Below, piece after piece: positions 25,402 through 33,740 of a stretch of 64,000 nt of DNA (position 1 is the stretch's first letter; each line of letters opens with the position of its first letter). The notes under the pieces were generated by a model, which was not told the origin of the DNA, did not search any database, and saw nothing but the letters and a program-made list of their open reading frames with translations. The stretch comes from Actinomadura sp. DC4 (GTDB taxonomy: Bacteria > Actinomycetota > Actinomycetes > Streptosporangiales > Streptosporangiaceae): the NCBI RefSeq assembly GCF_030406325.1, contig NZ_JAUEQY010000021.1, positions 62,001 through 126,000 of the forward strand, in the 5' to 3' direction. Made by a program: the position numbers and the translations under genes.

Positions 25402-26847
25402 ATGAACCAAACGGCCATAGCGGTCAACGGTAGCGGGTTGAACTGCGACGTTGTAGGCGCAGTGGCCCGTGACGGCGCCTTCGTTACCGTTACTCCACAA
25501 GCGGTCGAACGTGCGCGGCAGGCCTGGGAGGTCGTCCGCGAGGTCGCGGAGCGCCAGCCGGTGTACGGCCGCACCACCGGCGTCGGTGCCAACCGCAACG
25601 TCATGATCGAGGACGACGACACACACGGCCTGCGGTTGCTCCGCAGCCACTCGGGCGGCGCGGGGCCCCTCATGTCGGCCGAGAACGTACGCGCGATGCT
25701 GGTCGTACGCCTCAACCAGATCGCCGCGGGCGGCTCCGGCGTCGACCCCGACGTACTCGGCGCGCTCTCGGACGTGATCAACCGCTGGCTCATCCCGCCG
25801 ATCCCGGCGTACGGGGCCATCGGCACGAGCGACCTGACCGCCCTGGCCTCGACCGCCCTCTGCCTGATCGGCGAACGCCCGTGGCAGGGCGGCGTCTCCA
25901 GCGCGCGCTTCCCGCTCCGGCCCTCCGACGCGCTGGCCTTCATCAGCTCCAACGCCGCCACACTGGGCGAGTCGGCGCTGGCCTGCCACGACGTCGCCGA
26001 ACTCCTGCGGGTCTCGATCCCGGTGGCCGGGCTGTCACTGCTGGCCGTCCAGGGCTCGGCCGAGCCGTACGCCCCGCCGGTGCACGCGAGCTGCCCGCAC
26101 CCGGGCCGCCGCCGCGTCGCCGACGCCGTACGCGGCCTGCTCGACGAAGAGGACCTGAAGCAGGCGCGCATCCAGGACCCGTACGGCTACCGCGCCTTCC
26201 CTCAGGTGCACGGCCCGGCCGTGGACGCCGTGGAGTACGCCGAGACGATCGTCACGCGGGAGATCAACGCGCCGTCGGAGAACCCTCTCGTCGACGTCAC
26301 GAACCGTACGGTCTGGCACAACGGCAACTTCCACACCGCGTACGTCGGGCTGAGCCTCGACGCGCTACGCGCCGCGATGTTCCAGACCGCGGCCCTGTCG
26401 GCCGCCCGCCTCGGCACGCTGGTGGAGCCGACCTTCACCGGTCTACTGCCCTTCCAGGCCGCACCGGGCGAGCCGGGCTCGGGAATCATGATCCTGGAGT
26501 ACGTCGCACACTCGGCCATCGCCGACATCCGCCGCCTGGCGACGCCGTCCGCGCTGGGCAGCGCGGTGCTGTCGCGCGGGGTGGAGGAGCACGCGGGCTT
26601 CTCGACGCAGTCGGCCCGCGCGACGACGGAGGCGGTCACGGCCTACCGGATCGTGCTCGCGTGCGAACTCGTCGCCGCCGTACGTGCACTGCGGATGCAG
26701 GGCCGCGAGCCGTCGGGACGCCTGGGCGAGGTGTTCGCCCGCGCGTCGGACGTCCTGGACCCCCGCGTCGAGGACCGCGCCCTGGACGGCGACATCAGCG
26801 CGGCCACCGACATCCTCTCCCGCATCGCCCCGTACGGAGTCCATTAA
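25402..26847 (+). CDS. Histidine ammonia-lyase homologue without the MIO tripeptide (ergothionase-like candidate)
   Basis: A 481-residue member of the HAL/PAL fold. Active-site landmarks are kept: Tyr55 (VYGRTTGVG), QDPYGYR (258-264), SENPL (292-296), NGNFHT (307-312) and Glu395/396 in VEEHAGFST. The MIO-forming Ala-Ser-Gly is not: GSxGASGDLAPL of classical enzymes reads GAIGTSDLTALA (138-149), with one residue fewer. Without MIO it cannot act on a primary amine in the classical way. Ergothionase, which eliminates trimethylamine from ergothioneine, is a known MIO-independent HAL relative, so a betaine substrate (ergothioneine, hercynine) is plausible. The gene is divergent from a betaine-type transporter, and a hut-type operator lies between. 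Function is inferred. Confidence 0.85.
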   Translation: MNQTAIAVNGSGLNCDVVGAVARDGAFVTVTPQAVERARQAWEVVREVAERQPVYGRTTGVGANRNVMIEDDDTHGLRLLRSHSGGAGPLMSAENVRAMLVVRLNQIAAGGSGVDPDVLGALSDVINRWLIPPIPAYGAIGTSDLTALASTALCLIGERPWQGGVSSARFPLRPSDALAFISSNAATLGESALACHDVAELLRVSIPVAGLSLLAVQGSAEPYAPPVHASCPHPGRRRVADAVRGLLDEEDLKQARIQDPYGYRAFPQVHGPAVDAVEYAETIVTREINAPSENPLVDVTNRTVWHNGNFHTAYVGLSLDALRAAMFQTAALSAARLGTLVEPTFTGLLPFQAAPGEPGSGIMILEYVAHSAIADIRRLATPSALGSAVLSRGVEEHAGFSTQSARATTEAVTAYRIVLACELVAAVRALRMQGREPSGRLGEVFARASDVLDPRVEDRALDGDISAATDILSRIAPYGVH

Positions 26848-26986
26848 GGCCTGTGCCACCACCACCGCCTCCTCCGGCGGGCGGGTTTCCTCTGGTCGGC
26901 GCGCTCGTCCAGGTGGTACTTCGTGAGGCCGACGGCCATGGCGATATGTCGCATACTGCGAAGCTAGGAGCAATCTGGCTCAGGGT

Positions 26987-26992
26987 TATAGT
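26987..26992 (+). promoter_or_regulatory. -10 element for a leaderless MocR transcript
   Basis: TATAGT ends 8 nt before ATG 27001, placing the transcription start at or next to the A of the start codon. No ribosome-binding site precedes the ATG, which agrees with leaderless translation. No clear -35 is visible. Confidence 0.5.
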
Positions 26993-27000
26993 CCAGACGC

Positions 27001-28437
27001 ATGGAGGATCAGTGGGCCAGATTGGGCCTGGACCTGCACCTGACGCTCGGCCCGGCGCACGGGCTGCGGGCCGGGCTGGAGTACGCGCTACGTGAGGCCG
27101 TACGCGGCGGACGGCTCACGCCCGGGACGCCGCTGCCCTCGTCGCGGACGCTGGCCCGCGACCTGAACGTCTCGCGTGGCACCGTCACGCAGGCCTACGA
27201 ACAGCTCGTCGCCGAGGGGTACCTCGCGTCGCGCCCGCGGTCGGGCATCGAGGTGGCCGACCACCCGGCCGCGCCGCCGCCCGCGTCGATCGACCTGGAC
27301 CCTCCGGTCACGCTCCCTTTCGTCAAGGGCGCCGACCTGAGGTCGGGACTGCCCGACCTGTCGGCCTTCCCCCGCCGCGAGTGGCTGGCCGCCACCCGGC
27401 ACGTGATGCAGACCACGCCGGGCACCGCCTTCGGGTACGGCGACCCGGCCGGGGCGGTGCCGCTCCGTGAGGCACTGGCGGAGTACCTGGGCCGGGTACG
27501 CGGCGTGGTGGCCACGCCGGACCGGGTGTTCGTGTGCGCGGGCTACACCCACGCGCTGCGGCTCGTCTGCCAGGCGCTGAGCCTGCGGGGCGCGGCCTCG
27601 ATCGCCTTCGAGGACCCCGCCGAGCCGGCCTACTGCTCACTCGCCGGGCAGATGGGCTTGGAGGTGAGCCGTGTCCCGGTGGACCGGGACGGCATGATGG
27701 TCGGCCGCCTCACCGGCGAGGACGTCGTGACCGTGACCCCGGCCCACCAGTACCCGCTGGGCGTCACGCTGAGCCCGGCACGGCGCACCCGGCTGCTGGC
27801 CTGGGCCGCGCGCACCGGCGCGTACGTGGTGGAGGACGACTACGACGGGGAGTTCCGGTACGACCGCCAGCCGGTGGGCGCCCTGCAGGGCCTGGCCCCG
27901 GACCGCGTCATCTACGCGGGGACGGCGAGCAAGACGGTCGCCCCGGGCCTGCGCATCGCGTGGATCGTGGTGCCGCCCGACCTGGTCCGGCCGCTGAGGG
28001 AGTCGATGCGGTGGGACGAGGCGTACGTGAACGTCATCGAGCAGCTGGTGTTCGCCCGGCTCATCCGCAGCGGGGAGCTCGACCGGCACCTGCGCCGCTG
28101 CCGCATCCGCTACCGCCGCCGCAGAGACCGCCTGGGCGAGGCCATCGCCCGCCACGTGCCGTCGGGCCGGCTGTCGGGCATCGCCGCCGGCCTGCACGCC
28201 GTCCTGGAGTTCCCGGGCGCCGCGATCGACGAGAGGCGGCTGCTCGGCCATCTGAGGAGGAACGGGGTCGCGGTGGACGGCATCGCCTACTTCTACCACC
28301 GCCCGGCGGACGCCCCGCTGGGCATCGTCATCGGTTATGCGACCCCACCGGAACACGCCTACAGCAGCACCCTCGAAACTCTGATCAGCACCCTGGAGAC
28401 CATGCCGGGGGCCCTGTCTCGAGATTCCCGTTCGTAG
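27001..28437 (+). CDS. MocR-type regulator (GntR helix-turn-helix fused to aminotransferase fold)
   Basis: A 478-residue PdxR/MocR regulator. Residues 1-90 hold the GntR winged helix (LPSSRTLARDLNVSRGTVTQ). Residues 110-470 have the class I aminotransferase fold with the PLP Schiff-base Lys in GTASKTVAPG and EDDYDGEF around the cofactor. Such proteins bind PLP as an effector and control PLP, GABA or amino-acid genes. It starts about 150 nt after the lyase on the same strand and may regulate it or an unlinked target. The transcript looks leaderless. Confidence 0.9.
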   Translation: MEDQWARLGLDLHLTLGPAHGLRAGLEYALREAVRGGRLTPGTPLPSSRTLARDLNVSRGTVTQAYEQLVAEGYLASRPRSGIEVADHPAAPPPASIDLDPPVTLPFVKGADLRSGLPDLSAFPRREWLAATRHVMQTTPGTAFGYGDPAGAVPLREALAEYLGRVRGVVATPDRVFVCAGYTHALRLVCQALSLRGAASIAFEDPAEPAYCSLAGQMGLEVSRVPVDRDGMMVGRLTGEDVVTVTPAHQYPLGVTLSPARRTRLLAWAARTGAYVVEDDYDGEFRYDRQPVGALQGLAPDRVIYAGTASKTVAPGLRIAWIVVPPDLVRPLRESMRWDEAYVNVIEQLVFARLIRSGELDRHLRRCRIRYRRRRDRLGEAIARHVPSGRLSGIAAGLHAVLEFPGAAIDERRLLGHLRRNGVAVDGIAYFYHRPADAPLGIVIGYATPPEHAYSSTLETLISTLETMPGALSRDSRS

Positions 28438-28473
28438 CGCGGCCGGACAGCGGGACCTCGACGAGACAGGCCC
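28409..28473. terminator. Long hairpin overlapping the ends of convergent MocR and LacI genes
   Basis: Outer arms GGGcCCTGTCTCG (28409-28421, one bulged C) and CGAGACAGGCCC (28462-28473) enclose a nested TCCCG/CGGGA stem (28426-28430 with 28451-28455). The structure includes the stop codon of the plus-strand gene and reaches that of the minus-strand gene, so it likely terminates both. Confidence 0.6.
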
Positions 28474-29495
28474 TAGTTGACGGTGGGGTCGACGGCGCGG
28501 GCGCGGCCGGTGGACTCGCGTTGCAGGAGGCTCGGCTCGCAGACGATGCGGCGGCGGCGGGGTTTGCCCTCGATGGCGCCGATCATCACGCGGACCGCCG
28601 AGTGCACGATGCCCTCGATGTCCCAGTCCACGCTCGTCAGCGGAGGCGTCAGCAACGCCGACATCGGGTGGTTGTCGAAGCCCGCCACCGACACGTCCTC
28701 CGGCACGGCCAGGCCCAGCTCCCGCGTCGCCGCGTAGACCCCGTACCCGATCGAGTCGGAGAAGCAGAACAGCGCCGTCGGCCGGGGCGAGTCGCCCAGC
28801 ACGTCGAGCGCCACGTCCGTCGCCGCGCCCAGGGCCTGGGGCGTGGTGACCACGTCCACCCTGACCCCGAGCCGCTCGGCCTCCGCGGTGACGTACACGT
28901 CCGCCGGGCGGTCGGGGGTGCGAGAGCCCGTCGAGGTCAGCACGGCGATGTGCCGGTGCCCCAGCGCGTACAGGTGCTCCAGGGCGAGCGTCACCCCGGC
29001 GCGGTTGTCGAAGACGACCTCCCCGTACGCGTGCCCGCCCCGCAGGGAGTCGCCGATCGACACGAGCGGCAGGCTCTCGCCCAGCTCGGCCCACAGCTCC
29101 GCGGACGGGTCGACCGGCTGCACGATCAGCCCGTCGACCCGCTGGTCGCGCAGCTGGCGCGCGAGCATCAGCTCGCGCTCGGGGTCGTTCGCCGCGTCCA
29201 GGATGATCGCGTAGCGGTCGCGGGCGAACAGGGCGCGGCCGATGCCCACCGCCAGCGACTGCTGCCAGAGATCTTCGAGGGAACCGCAGAGCAGGCCCAC
29301 CATGCCGCTGCGCCCGCTGGCGAGTGCCCGGGCGATCGGGTGGGCCTCATAGCCCAGCTCCTCGGCGGCCTTGCGGACCCGCTCCTGGGTTTCCTCCGAC
29401 GTCTGGATGCCACGCAGCGCATACGAAACGGCGGCCGGCGATAGCCCCGTCGCTTTCGCCACCTCACGGATCGTCGCGCGCTTTCGCTGCGTCAC
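28473..29495 (-). CDS. LacI-family transcriptional regulator
   Basis: A 340-residue repressor-type protein: N-terminal helix-turn-helix TIREVAKATGLSPAAVSYAL with hinge helix (ARALASGRSGMVGLL), then a periplasmic-binding-protein-like effector domain. The start is GTG 29495. A -10 hexamer (TATAGG on the minus strand) lies 8 nt before it, overlapping the egtD stop codon, so the message appears leaderless. It follows egtABCD on the same strand and may bind the AACCGGTT-type operators upstream of egtA; many LacI proteins prefer such CG-centred palindromes. The effector is unknown. Confidence 0.88.
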   Translation of the reverse strand: MTQRKRATIREVAKATGLSPAAVSYALRGIQTSEETQERVRKAAEELGYEAHPIARALASGRSGMVGLLCGSLEDLWQQSLAVGIGRALFARDRYAIILDAANDPERELMLARQLRDQRVDGLIVQPVDPSAELWAELGESLPLVSIGDSLRGGHAYGEVVFDNRAGVTLALEHLYALGHRHIAVLTSTGSRTPDRPADVYVTAEAERLGVRVDVVTTPQALGAATDVALDVLGDSPRPTALFCFSDSIGYGVYAATRELGLAVPEDVSVAGFDNHPMSALLTPPLTSVDWDIEGIVHSAVRVMIGAIEGKPRRRRIVCEPSLLQRESTGRARAVDPTVN

Positions 29496-29503
29496 GCCCC
29501 AAC

Positions 29504-29509
29504 CCTATA
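29504..29509 (-). promoter_or_regulatory. -10 element for a leaderless lacI-type transcript, inside the egtD stop
   Basis: On the minus strand TATAGG overlaps the egtD TAG stop and ends 8 nt before GTG 29495. No Shine-Dalgarno precedes the GTG. The LacI gene can thus be made independently of the egt operon. Confidence 0.45.
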
Positions 29510-30467
29510 GAGAGGGTCGGACAAGACTGAGAACGAAATCGCGATCCGTGTCAGTCCACCACTGGTCAATTCCCAGTCCGGCCGACGAGACGGAGGCCTC
29601 GAAGCTCTCCCGGCGGAACTTGGCCGAGATCTCCGTCCTCATCTCCTCCCCCGCCGCGAACTCCACGACGAGGTCCAGCGCGCCGACCCGTACGGTCTGG
29701 GCCTGGGCCGAGCGCAGCCGCATCTCGATGCGCTCCCGCTCGCGGTCCCAGACCGCGACGTGCTCGAAGCGGGAGACGTCGAAGTCGGCGGCCAGCTCGC
29801 GGTTGATCACCCGCAGGACGTTGCGGTTGAACTCCGCGGTGACGCCCCGCGCGTCGTCGTAGGCCCGTACGAGCCGCTGCGGCTCCTTGACCAGGTCCGC
29901 GCCGATCAGCAGCGCGTCGTCCTCGCCCATCGAGGCGCGCAGGCCGCCGAGGAAGGACACGCGCTCGGCCGGTTCCATGTTGCCGATCGTGCCGCCGAGG
30001 AAGGCGATCAGCCGGCGCGGCCCGGCGGGAAGCTGGTCGAGGTGGCGTTCGTAGTCGGCCACGACGGCCTGCACCCGCAGGCCCGGGTACTCGGCGGCGA
30101 TCTGGTCCGCCGCCGAGGCGAGGAAGTCGCCGCTGACGTCGACCGGGACGTAGGTCTCCAGCGTCCCGGACAGCGCGTCCAGCAGCAGCCGGGTCTTCTC
30201 CCCGGATCCCGCGCCGAGTTCGAGCAGCGTACGCGCGCCGGTCACCGAGGCGATCTCGGTGGCGCGCTCGGTGAGGATGGCGCGCTCGCGCCGGGTCGGG
30301 TAGTACTCCTCCAGCCTGGTGATCTCCTCGAAGAGCTCGCTTCCGCGCTCGTCGTAGAACCACTTCGGCGGCAGCGTCTTCGGGAACGCGGTCAGGCCGT
30401 CGGCGACGTCCTGGCGGAGCGACTTGCCGAGGTCGTCGGGCGTGAGAAAGCGCTTGATGATCGGCAC
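29505..30467 (-). CDS. egtD: Histidine N-alpha-methyltransferase (ergothioneine synthesis)
   Basis: A 320-residue SAM-dependent enzyme that trimethylates histidine to hercynine, the first step of ergothioneine synthesis. The SAM-binding motif is LLELGAGSGEKTRLLL; KWFYDERGSELFEEIT near residue 34 and AFLGGTIGNMEP are typical of EgtD (DUF2260). GTG 30467 is selected by GAGGAG 7 nt upstream; length equals that of mycobacterial EgtD (about 321). It is the last gene of egtABCD, 25 nt after egtC. Confidence 0.95.
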   Translation of the reverse strand: MPIIKRFLTPDDLGKSLRQDVADGLTAFPKTLPPKWFYDERGSELFEEITRLEEYYPTRRERAILTERATEIASVTGARTLLELGAGSGEKTRLLLDALSGTLETYVPVDVSGDFLASAADQIAAEYPGLRVQAVVADYERHLDQLPAGPRRLIAFLGGTIGNMEPAERVSFLGGLRASMGEDDALLIGADLVKEPQRLVRAYDDARGVTAEFNRNVLRVINRELAADFDVSRFEHVAVWDRERERIEMRLRSAQAQTVRVGALDLVVEFAAGEEMRTEISAKFRRESFEASVSSAGLGIDQWWTDTDRDFVLSLVRPSL

Positions 30468-30492
30468 TGAAGATCTCCTCATCGAGATTCGG

Positions 30493-31236
30493 TCAGGGAC
30501 GCAGCGGGCTGACACCGACGCCCCCCGGACCGGCGGTCACGAGTGATCGGTCGGGCACCTCCTCCCATCCGGGCTCGTCGTCGTAGGGCTCGGAGGCGAG
30601 CACGATCCCGCCGTCCAGCGCGCGGTAGAAGAGCGTGTCGCCCCAGGTCGTGGCCGCCAGCCGCGTACCGTCGCCGGCCAGGAGGTTGTAGCGTCCGCCG
30701 GCCAGCGGGGTGACCGTACGCACCGCGTGCGCCAGGCCGTCGCCCAGCGACTCACCCGCCCGCCACGCCCCGGCGGCCAGGGCGAACAGCAACGCCGAGT
30801 CGACGGGCGCACGCGCGTCCGGGACGATCGCCAGGTCCCCGGCCAGCTCACGCAGCTTGGACTCCACCGCGGGGAACCCCTGGATCACCCCGTTGTGGCT
30901 GAACAGCCGGTCCCCGTCCGTGAAGGGCTGGGCGCACGACTCGTCGATCGGGAACCCGACCGTCGCCGACCGGACCGCCGCGATCGTGCAGCGCGTACGG
31001 ACCACGTCGGCGACGTCGGCGAACGACAGGTCGGTCCACATCGGCTGAGAGCGCCGGTAGCGCACCGGCGCGGGGCGGGTCTCGTCGTACCAGCCCGCGC
31101 CGAAGCCGTCGGCGTTCAGGATGCAGGAGCGCGACATGCGCGGCGCGTACGCCTGGGTCTCCAGCGAATGCTCCGGCGCGTACAGGAGTTCGTGCAGGCT
31201 CCGGGGGTCGCCGAGATAACCCAGGTGACGGCACAT
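30493..31236 (-). CDS. egtC: Gamma-glutamyl-hercynylcysteine sulfoxide hydrolase
   Basis: A 247-residue class II (Ntn-type) glutamine amidotransferase that removes glutamate from gamma-glutamyl-hercynylcysteine sulfoxide. The nucleophile is Cys2 (MCRHLGYLG, exposed after Met removal); ILNADGFGAGWY and LFSHNGVIQGF are the conserved substrate-binding segments. ATG 31236 shares one base with the egtB stop (TGATG), implying coupling. Confidence 0.94.
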   Translation of the reverse strand: MCRHLGYLGDPRSLHELLYAPEHSLETQAYAPRMSRSCILNADGFGAGWYDETRPAPVRYRRSQPMWTDLSFADVADVVRTRCTIAAVRSATVGFPIDESCAQPFTDGDRLFSHNGVIQGFPAVESKLRELAGDLAIVPDARAPVDSALLFALAAGAWRAGESLGDGLAHAVRTVTPLAGGRYNLLAGDGTRLAATTWGDTLFYRALDGGIVLASEPYDDEPGWEEVPDRSLVTAGPGGVGVSPLRP

Positions 31237-32522
31237 CAGGCGTCCCTCGCGCAGCGGAAGCCGGCGAAGATCTGCCGGCGGATCGGGTAGTCCCAGTTGC
31301 GGAAGGTGGCCCGGCCCGAGAGCGCGTGCGTCGCCCACGACCCGCCCTTCAGCACCTTGTAGTCACCGCCGAAGAACACCTCTGAGTACTCCTTGTACGG
31401 GAACGAGCGGAAGCCCGGATAGCCGTCGAAACCGGTCGAGGTCCACTCCCAGACGTCGCCGATGAGCTGCCGTACGCCGTAGGCCGAGGCGCCCTCCGGG
31501 TACGAGCCGAGCGGCGCGGGGTGCAGCAGGCGCTGCCCGAGGTTGGCGTGGTCGTCGGCCTCGCCGGCGTCGCCCCACGGCAGGCGGCGCTTGCGCTCCG
31601 CCACGGGGTCCCAGCTCGCGGCCTTCTCCCACTCCGCCTCGGTCGGCAGCCGCCGTCCGGCCCAGCGGGCGTACGCGTCCGCCTCGTACCAGTTGACGTG
31701 CTGCACCGGCTCGTCCATCGGGACCGGTTCGACCCGCCCGAGGCGGCGCCGCAGCCACTGGCCGCCCTCGCGGTGCCAAAAGCCCGGCGCCTCCTTGCCC
31801 GAGGAGGACCGCCACTCCCAGCCCTTCGGGTGCCACCAGCGGCGGTCGCGGTACCCGCCCGCCTCGACGAACGCGGCGTACGCGGCGTTGCCGACCGGCG
31901 TCGTGTCGAGGTGGAAGGACGGGACCTCGACCCAGTGGCCGGGGCGTTCGTTGTCGTAGGCCCAGGGGTCGTCGGTGGTGCCCATGAGGAAGGGGCCGCC
32001 GGGGATCAGCACCTCCGGCTCGCAGGTCCCGGCGGCGGGCGACGGGCCCGGCGGGTCGAGCAGGGCCGGGGCGCCCTTGCGGAGCTGGTGGGTGGCCAGC
32101 ATGGTCTCGTCGTGCTGGTGCTCGTGCTGGATCACCATGTGATAGACGAAACCGTCCCCGGCGAGGGCGCCGGCGAACGGCACCTTCTCCAGAGAGTCGA
32201 TCACCTGGTCGCGCACGGTGGTGATGTACGCGCGGCTCTCGGCGGGGGTGAGCAGGGGCAGCGAGGGCCGTTCGGCGCGCGGATGCTCGAAGGCATCGTA
32301 GATGTCGTCGATGTCCGCCCGGATGGCGGTGGCCCCCGCGGCGGCGCGCAGCAGCCACTGTTCCTCGTAGTTGCCGATGTGCGCCAGGTCCCAGACCAGC
32401 GGCGACATCAGCGGGGAGACCTGCGAGGTCAGCTCGGGATCATCCAGTGCTCCCACGGTCAGCCCGAAGCTGCGGTCGCGCGCCGCGGTGAGCTCCGCGA
32501 TGATCCTTTCCTTTACGTCCAT
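31236..32522 (-). CDS. egtB: Hercynine oxygenase (sulfoxide synthase)
   Basis: A 428-residue non-haem iron enzyme that joins gamma-glutamylcysteine to hercynine with O2. The N-terminal DinB-like domain provides the iron ligands His48 (DLAHIGNYEEQW), His133 and His137 (HEHQHDET), matching the three-His site of known EgtB. The C-terminal half is the formylglycine-generating-enzyme-like domain (LPTEAEWEKAA, NWDYPIRRQIFAGFRCA). Two adjacent ATGs (32525, 32522) follow AAGGAGG; 32522 gives the better spacing. It overlaps egtA and egtC by 1 nt each. Use of gamma-glutamylcysteine rather than cysteine is inferred from the presence of egtA and egtC. Confidence 0.95.
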   Translation of the reverse strand: MDVKERIIAELTAARDRSFGLTVGALDDPELTSQVSPLMSPLVWDLAHIGNYEEQWLLRAAAGATAIRADIDDIYDAFEHPRAERPSLPLLTPAESRAYITTVRDQVIDSLEKVPFAGALAGDGFVYHMVIQHEHQHDETMLATHQLRKGAPALLDPPGPSPAAGTCEPEVLIPGGPFLMGTTDDPWAYDNERPGHWVEVPSFHLDTTPVGNAAYAAFVEAGGYRDRRWWHPKGWEWRSSSGKEAPGFWHREGGQWLRRRLGRVEPVPMDEPVQHVNWYEADAYARWAGRRLPTEAEWEKAASWDPVAERKRRLPWGDAGEADDHANLGQRLLHPAPLGSYPEGASAYGVRQLIGDVWEWTSTGFDGYPGFRSFPYKEYSEVFFGGDYKVLKGGSWATHALSGRATFRNWDYPIRRQIFAGFRCARDA

Positions 32523-33697
32523 CATTCCTCCTTGCCGGCGGGCACCCGCGTGCCGGCATCCTCGTCGAGGGGTCTCTCGTCGGCGGGGCAGCGGCCGCGC
32601 GCGACGAAGCGGTCCGCGTAGTCCGTGACGAGAGGGACGAGCGCCTCGGCGCCGAGCCTGGGCAGCGCGTCGAGCGCCGCCTCGAAGCAGCGGCGTGCGG
32701 CGCGCGCCAGGGCGGGGTCGGTGAGGGCGTCGCGAGCCGCCTCGCACCAGCGGTCCGCCACGGGTTCGGCCGCCTCCGCGGCGATGTCGGCGGCCACCGG
32801 ATCCTCGATCAGCGCCGTGACCACGGCGATCGGCACGGGCCAGTACGGCTCCGGCAGCGCGTCGATCATCCGCAACTCCAGCCAGCCCTGCGGGCGTACC
32901 GGCGGGAACAGCGTGGTCAGGTGGTAGGCGAGGTCGTCGGCGTCGGGCCGGCCGTCGGCGAGCCACTCGCGGAAGGTCATGCCGGGATTCGGCACCCAGC
33001 CCTGCCGCAGCAGCATGACCCGCGCGTCGAGGGCGTACTTCGCCCAGGCCGCCACCGGGTCATCGCCCACGACCGGAGCCGTACGGCCGCGGTCGAGCCC
33101 CTCCCAGATCACCTGCCGCACCGAGCGGCTGCCGTTCCACGGCGAGTTGGCGAACGCCGCCACCAGCACCGGCCCCAGGGCATGCGCGAGCCGCCAGCGC
33201 CGCGTCGCGTCCTTGTCGTCGGCGCCGATGTCGAGGCAGACCTGGAGCGAGGCCGTCGCGCACATCATCGCGAGTCCCGCCTCCCCGAAGTACTCCCGCA
33301 TGCACCGGTAGCGCCCCTCGTCCAGCTGGAAGAAGGGATCCCGCAGGTTGCGCGGGTCGGCGCCGCGGCCTTCCAGAGCCAGGCCGTCCCGCGCCAGGTG
33401 CTGCCCGACGTGGGCGATGTCCGCCGCCAGCGCGGCCTGCGCCGTCACCACGCCCCGTTGCGGAAGGGAGCTGAGCTCCAGCTGACCGCCCGGTTCGTAG
33501 GTGATGCGGCTGCCGGCCGGCGGTGGGCCCGCCGTCTCCATCACCGTACGCAGCCGGCCGATCGTCACGCGCCGCTCCGGCACCTGCCGGTCGGCGACGA
33601 ACCACTCGGTCTCCGCGCCCACCTGTCCCGGTGGGCCGGTCTTGAAACACACCCCGCTGATGTGTTCGTACACGTCGTCCAAGGTCAGACGCGTCAT
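32522..33697 (-). CDS. egtA: Glutamate-cysteine ligase of the ergothioneine pathway
   Basis: A 391-residue GCS2-type ligase that makes gamma-glutamylcysteine, the sulfur donor for EgtB. Conserved parts include the start of the catalytic core VGAETEWFV, ITYEPGGQLELSS, CATASLQVCLDIG and FANSPWNG. ATG 33697 has GGAGG 6 nt upstream. First gene of the operon egtA-egtB-egtC-egtD. No egtE (PLP C-S lyase) is present in the window, so the last step must be supplied elsewhere. A cluster of palindromic operators lies between it and the divergent amidohydrolase gene. Confidence 0.93.
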   Translation of the reverse strand: MTRLTLDDVYEHISGVCFKTGPPGQVGAETEWFVADRQVPERRVTIGRLRTVMETAGPPPAGSRITYEPGGQLELSSLPQRGVVTAQAALAADIAHVGQHLARDGLALEGRGADPRNLRDPFFQLDEGRYRCMREYFGEAGLAMMCATASLQVCLDIGADDKDATRRWRLAHALGPVLVAAFANSPWNGSRSVRQVIWEGLDRGRTAPVVGDDPVAAWAKYALDARVMLLRQGWVPNPGMTFREWLADGRPDADDLAYHLTTLFPPVRPQGWLELRMIDALPEPYWPVPIAVVTALIEDPVAADIAAEAAEPVADRWCEAARDALTDPALARAARRCFEAALDALPRLGAEALVPLVTDYADRFVARGRCPADERPLDEDAGTRVPAGKEE

Positions 33698-33740
33698 AGG
33701 CACCTCCGTTCACGCCATGACCGAGGGTCATTCCCTACTG

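Noticed and set aside
25402-26847. Annotation as a second histidine ammonia-lyase
   Set aside because: The Ala/Cys-Ser-Gly needed for MIO is replaced by Thr-Ser-Asp with a deletion, so classical histidine deamination is unlikely.
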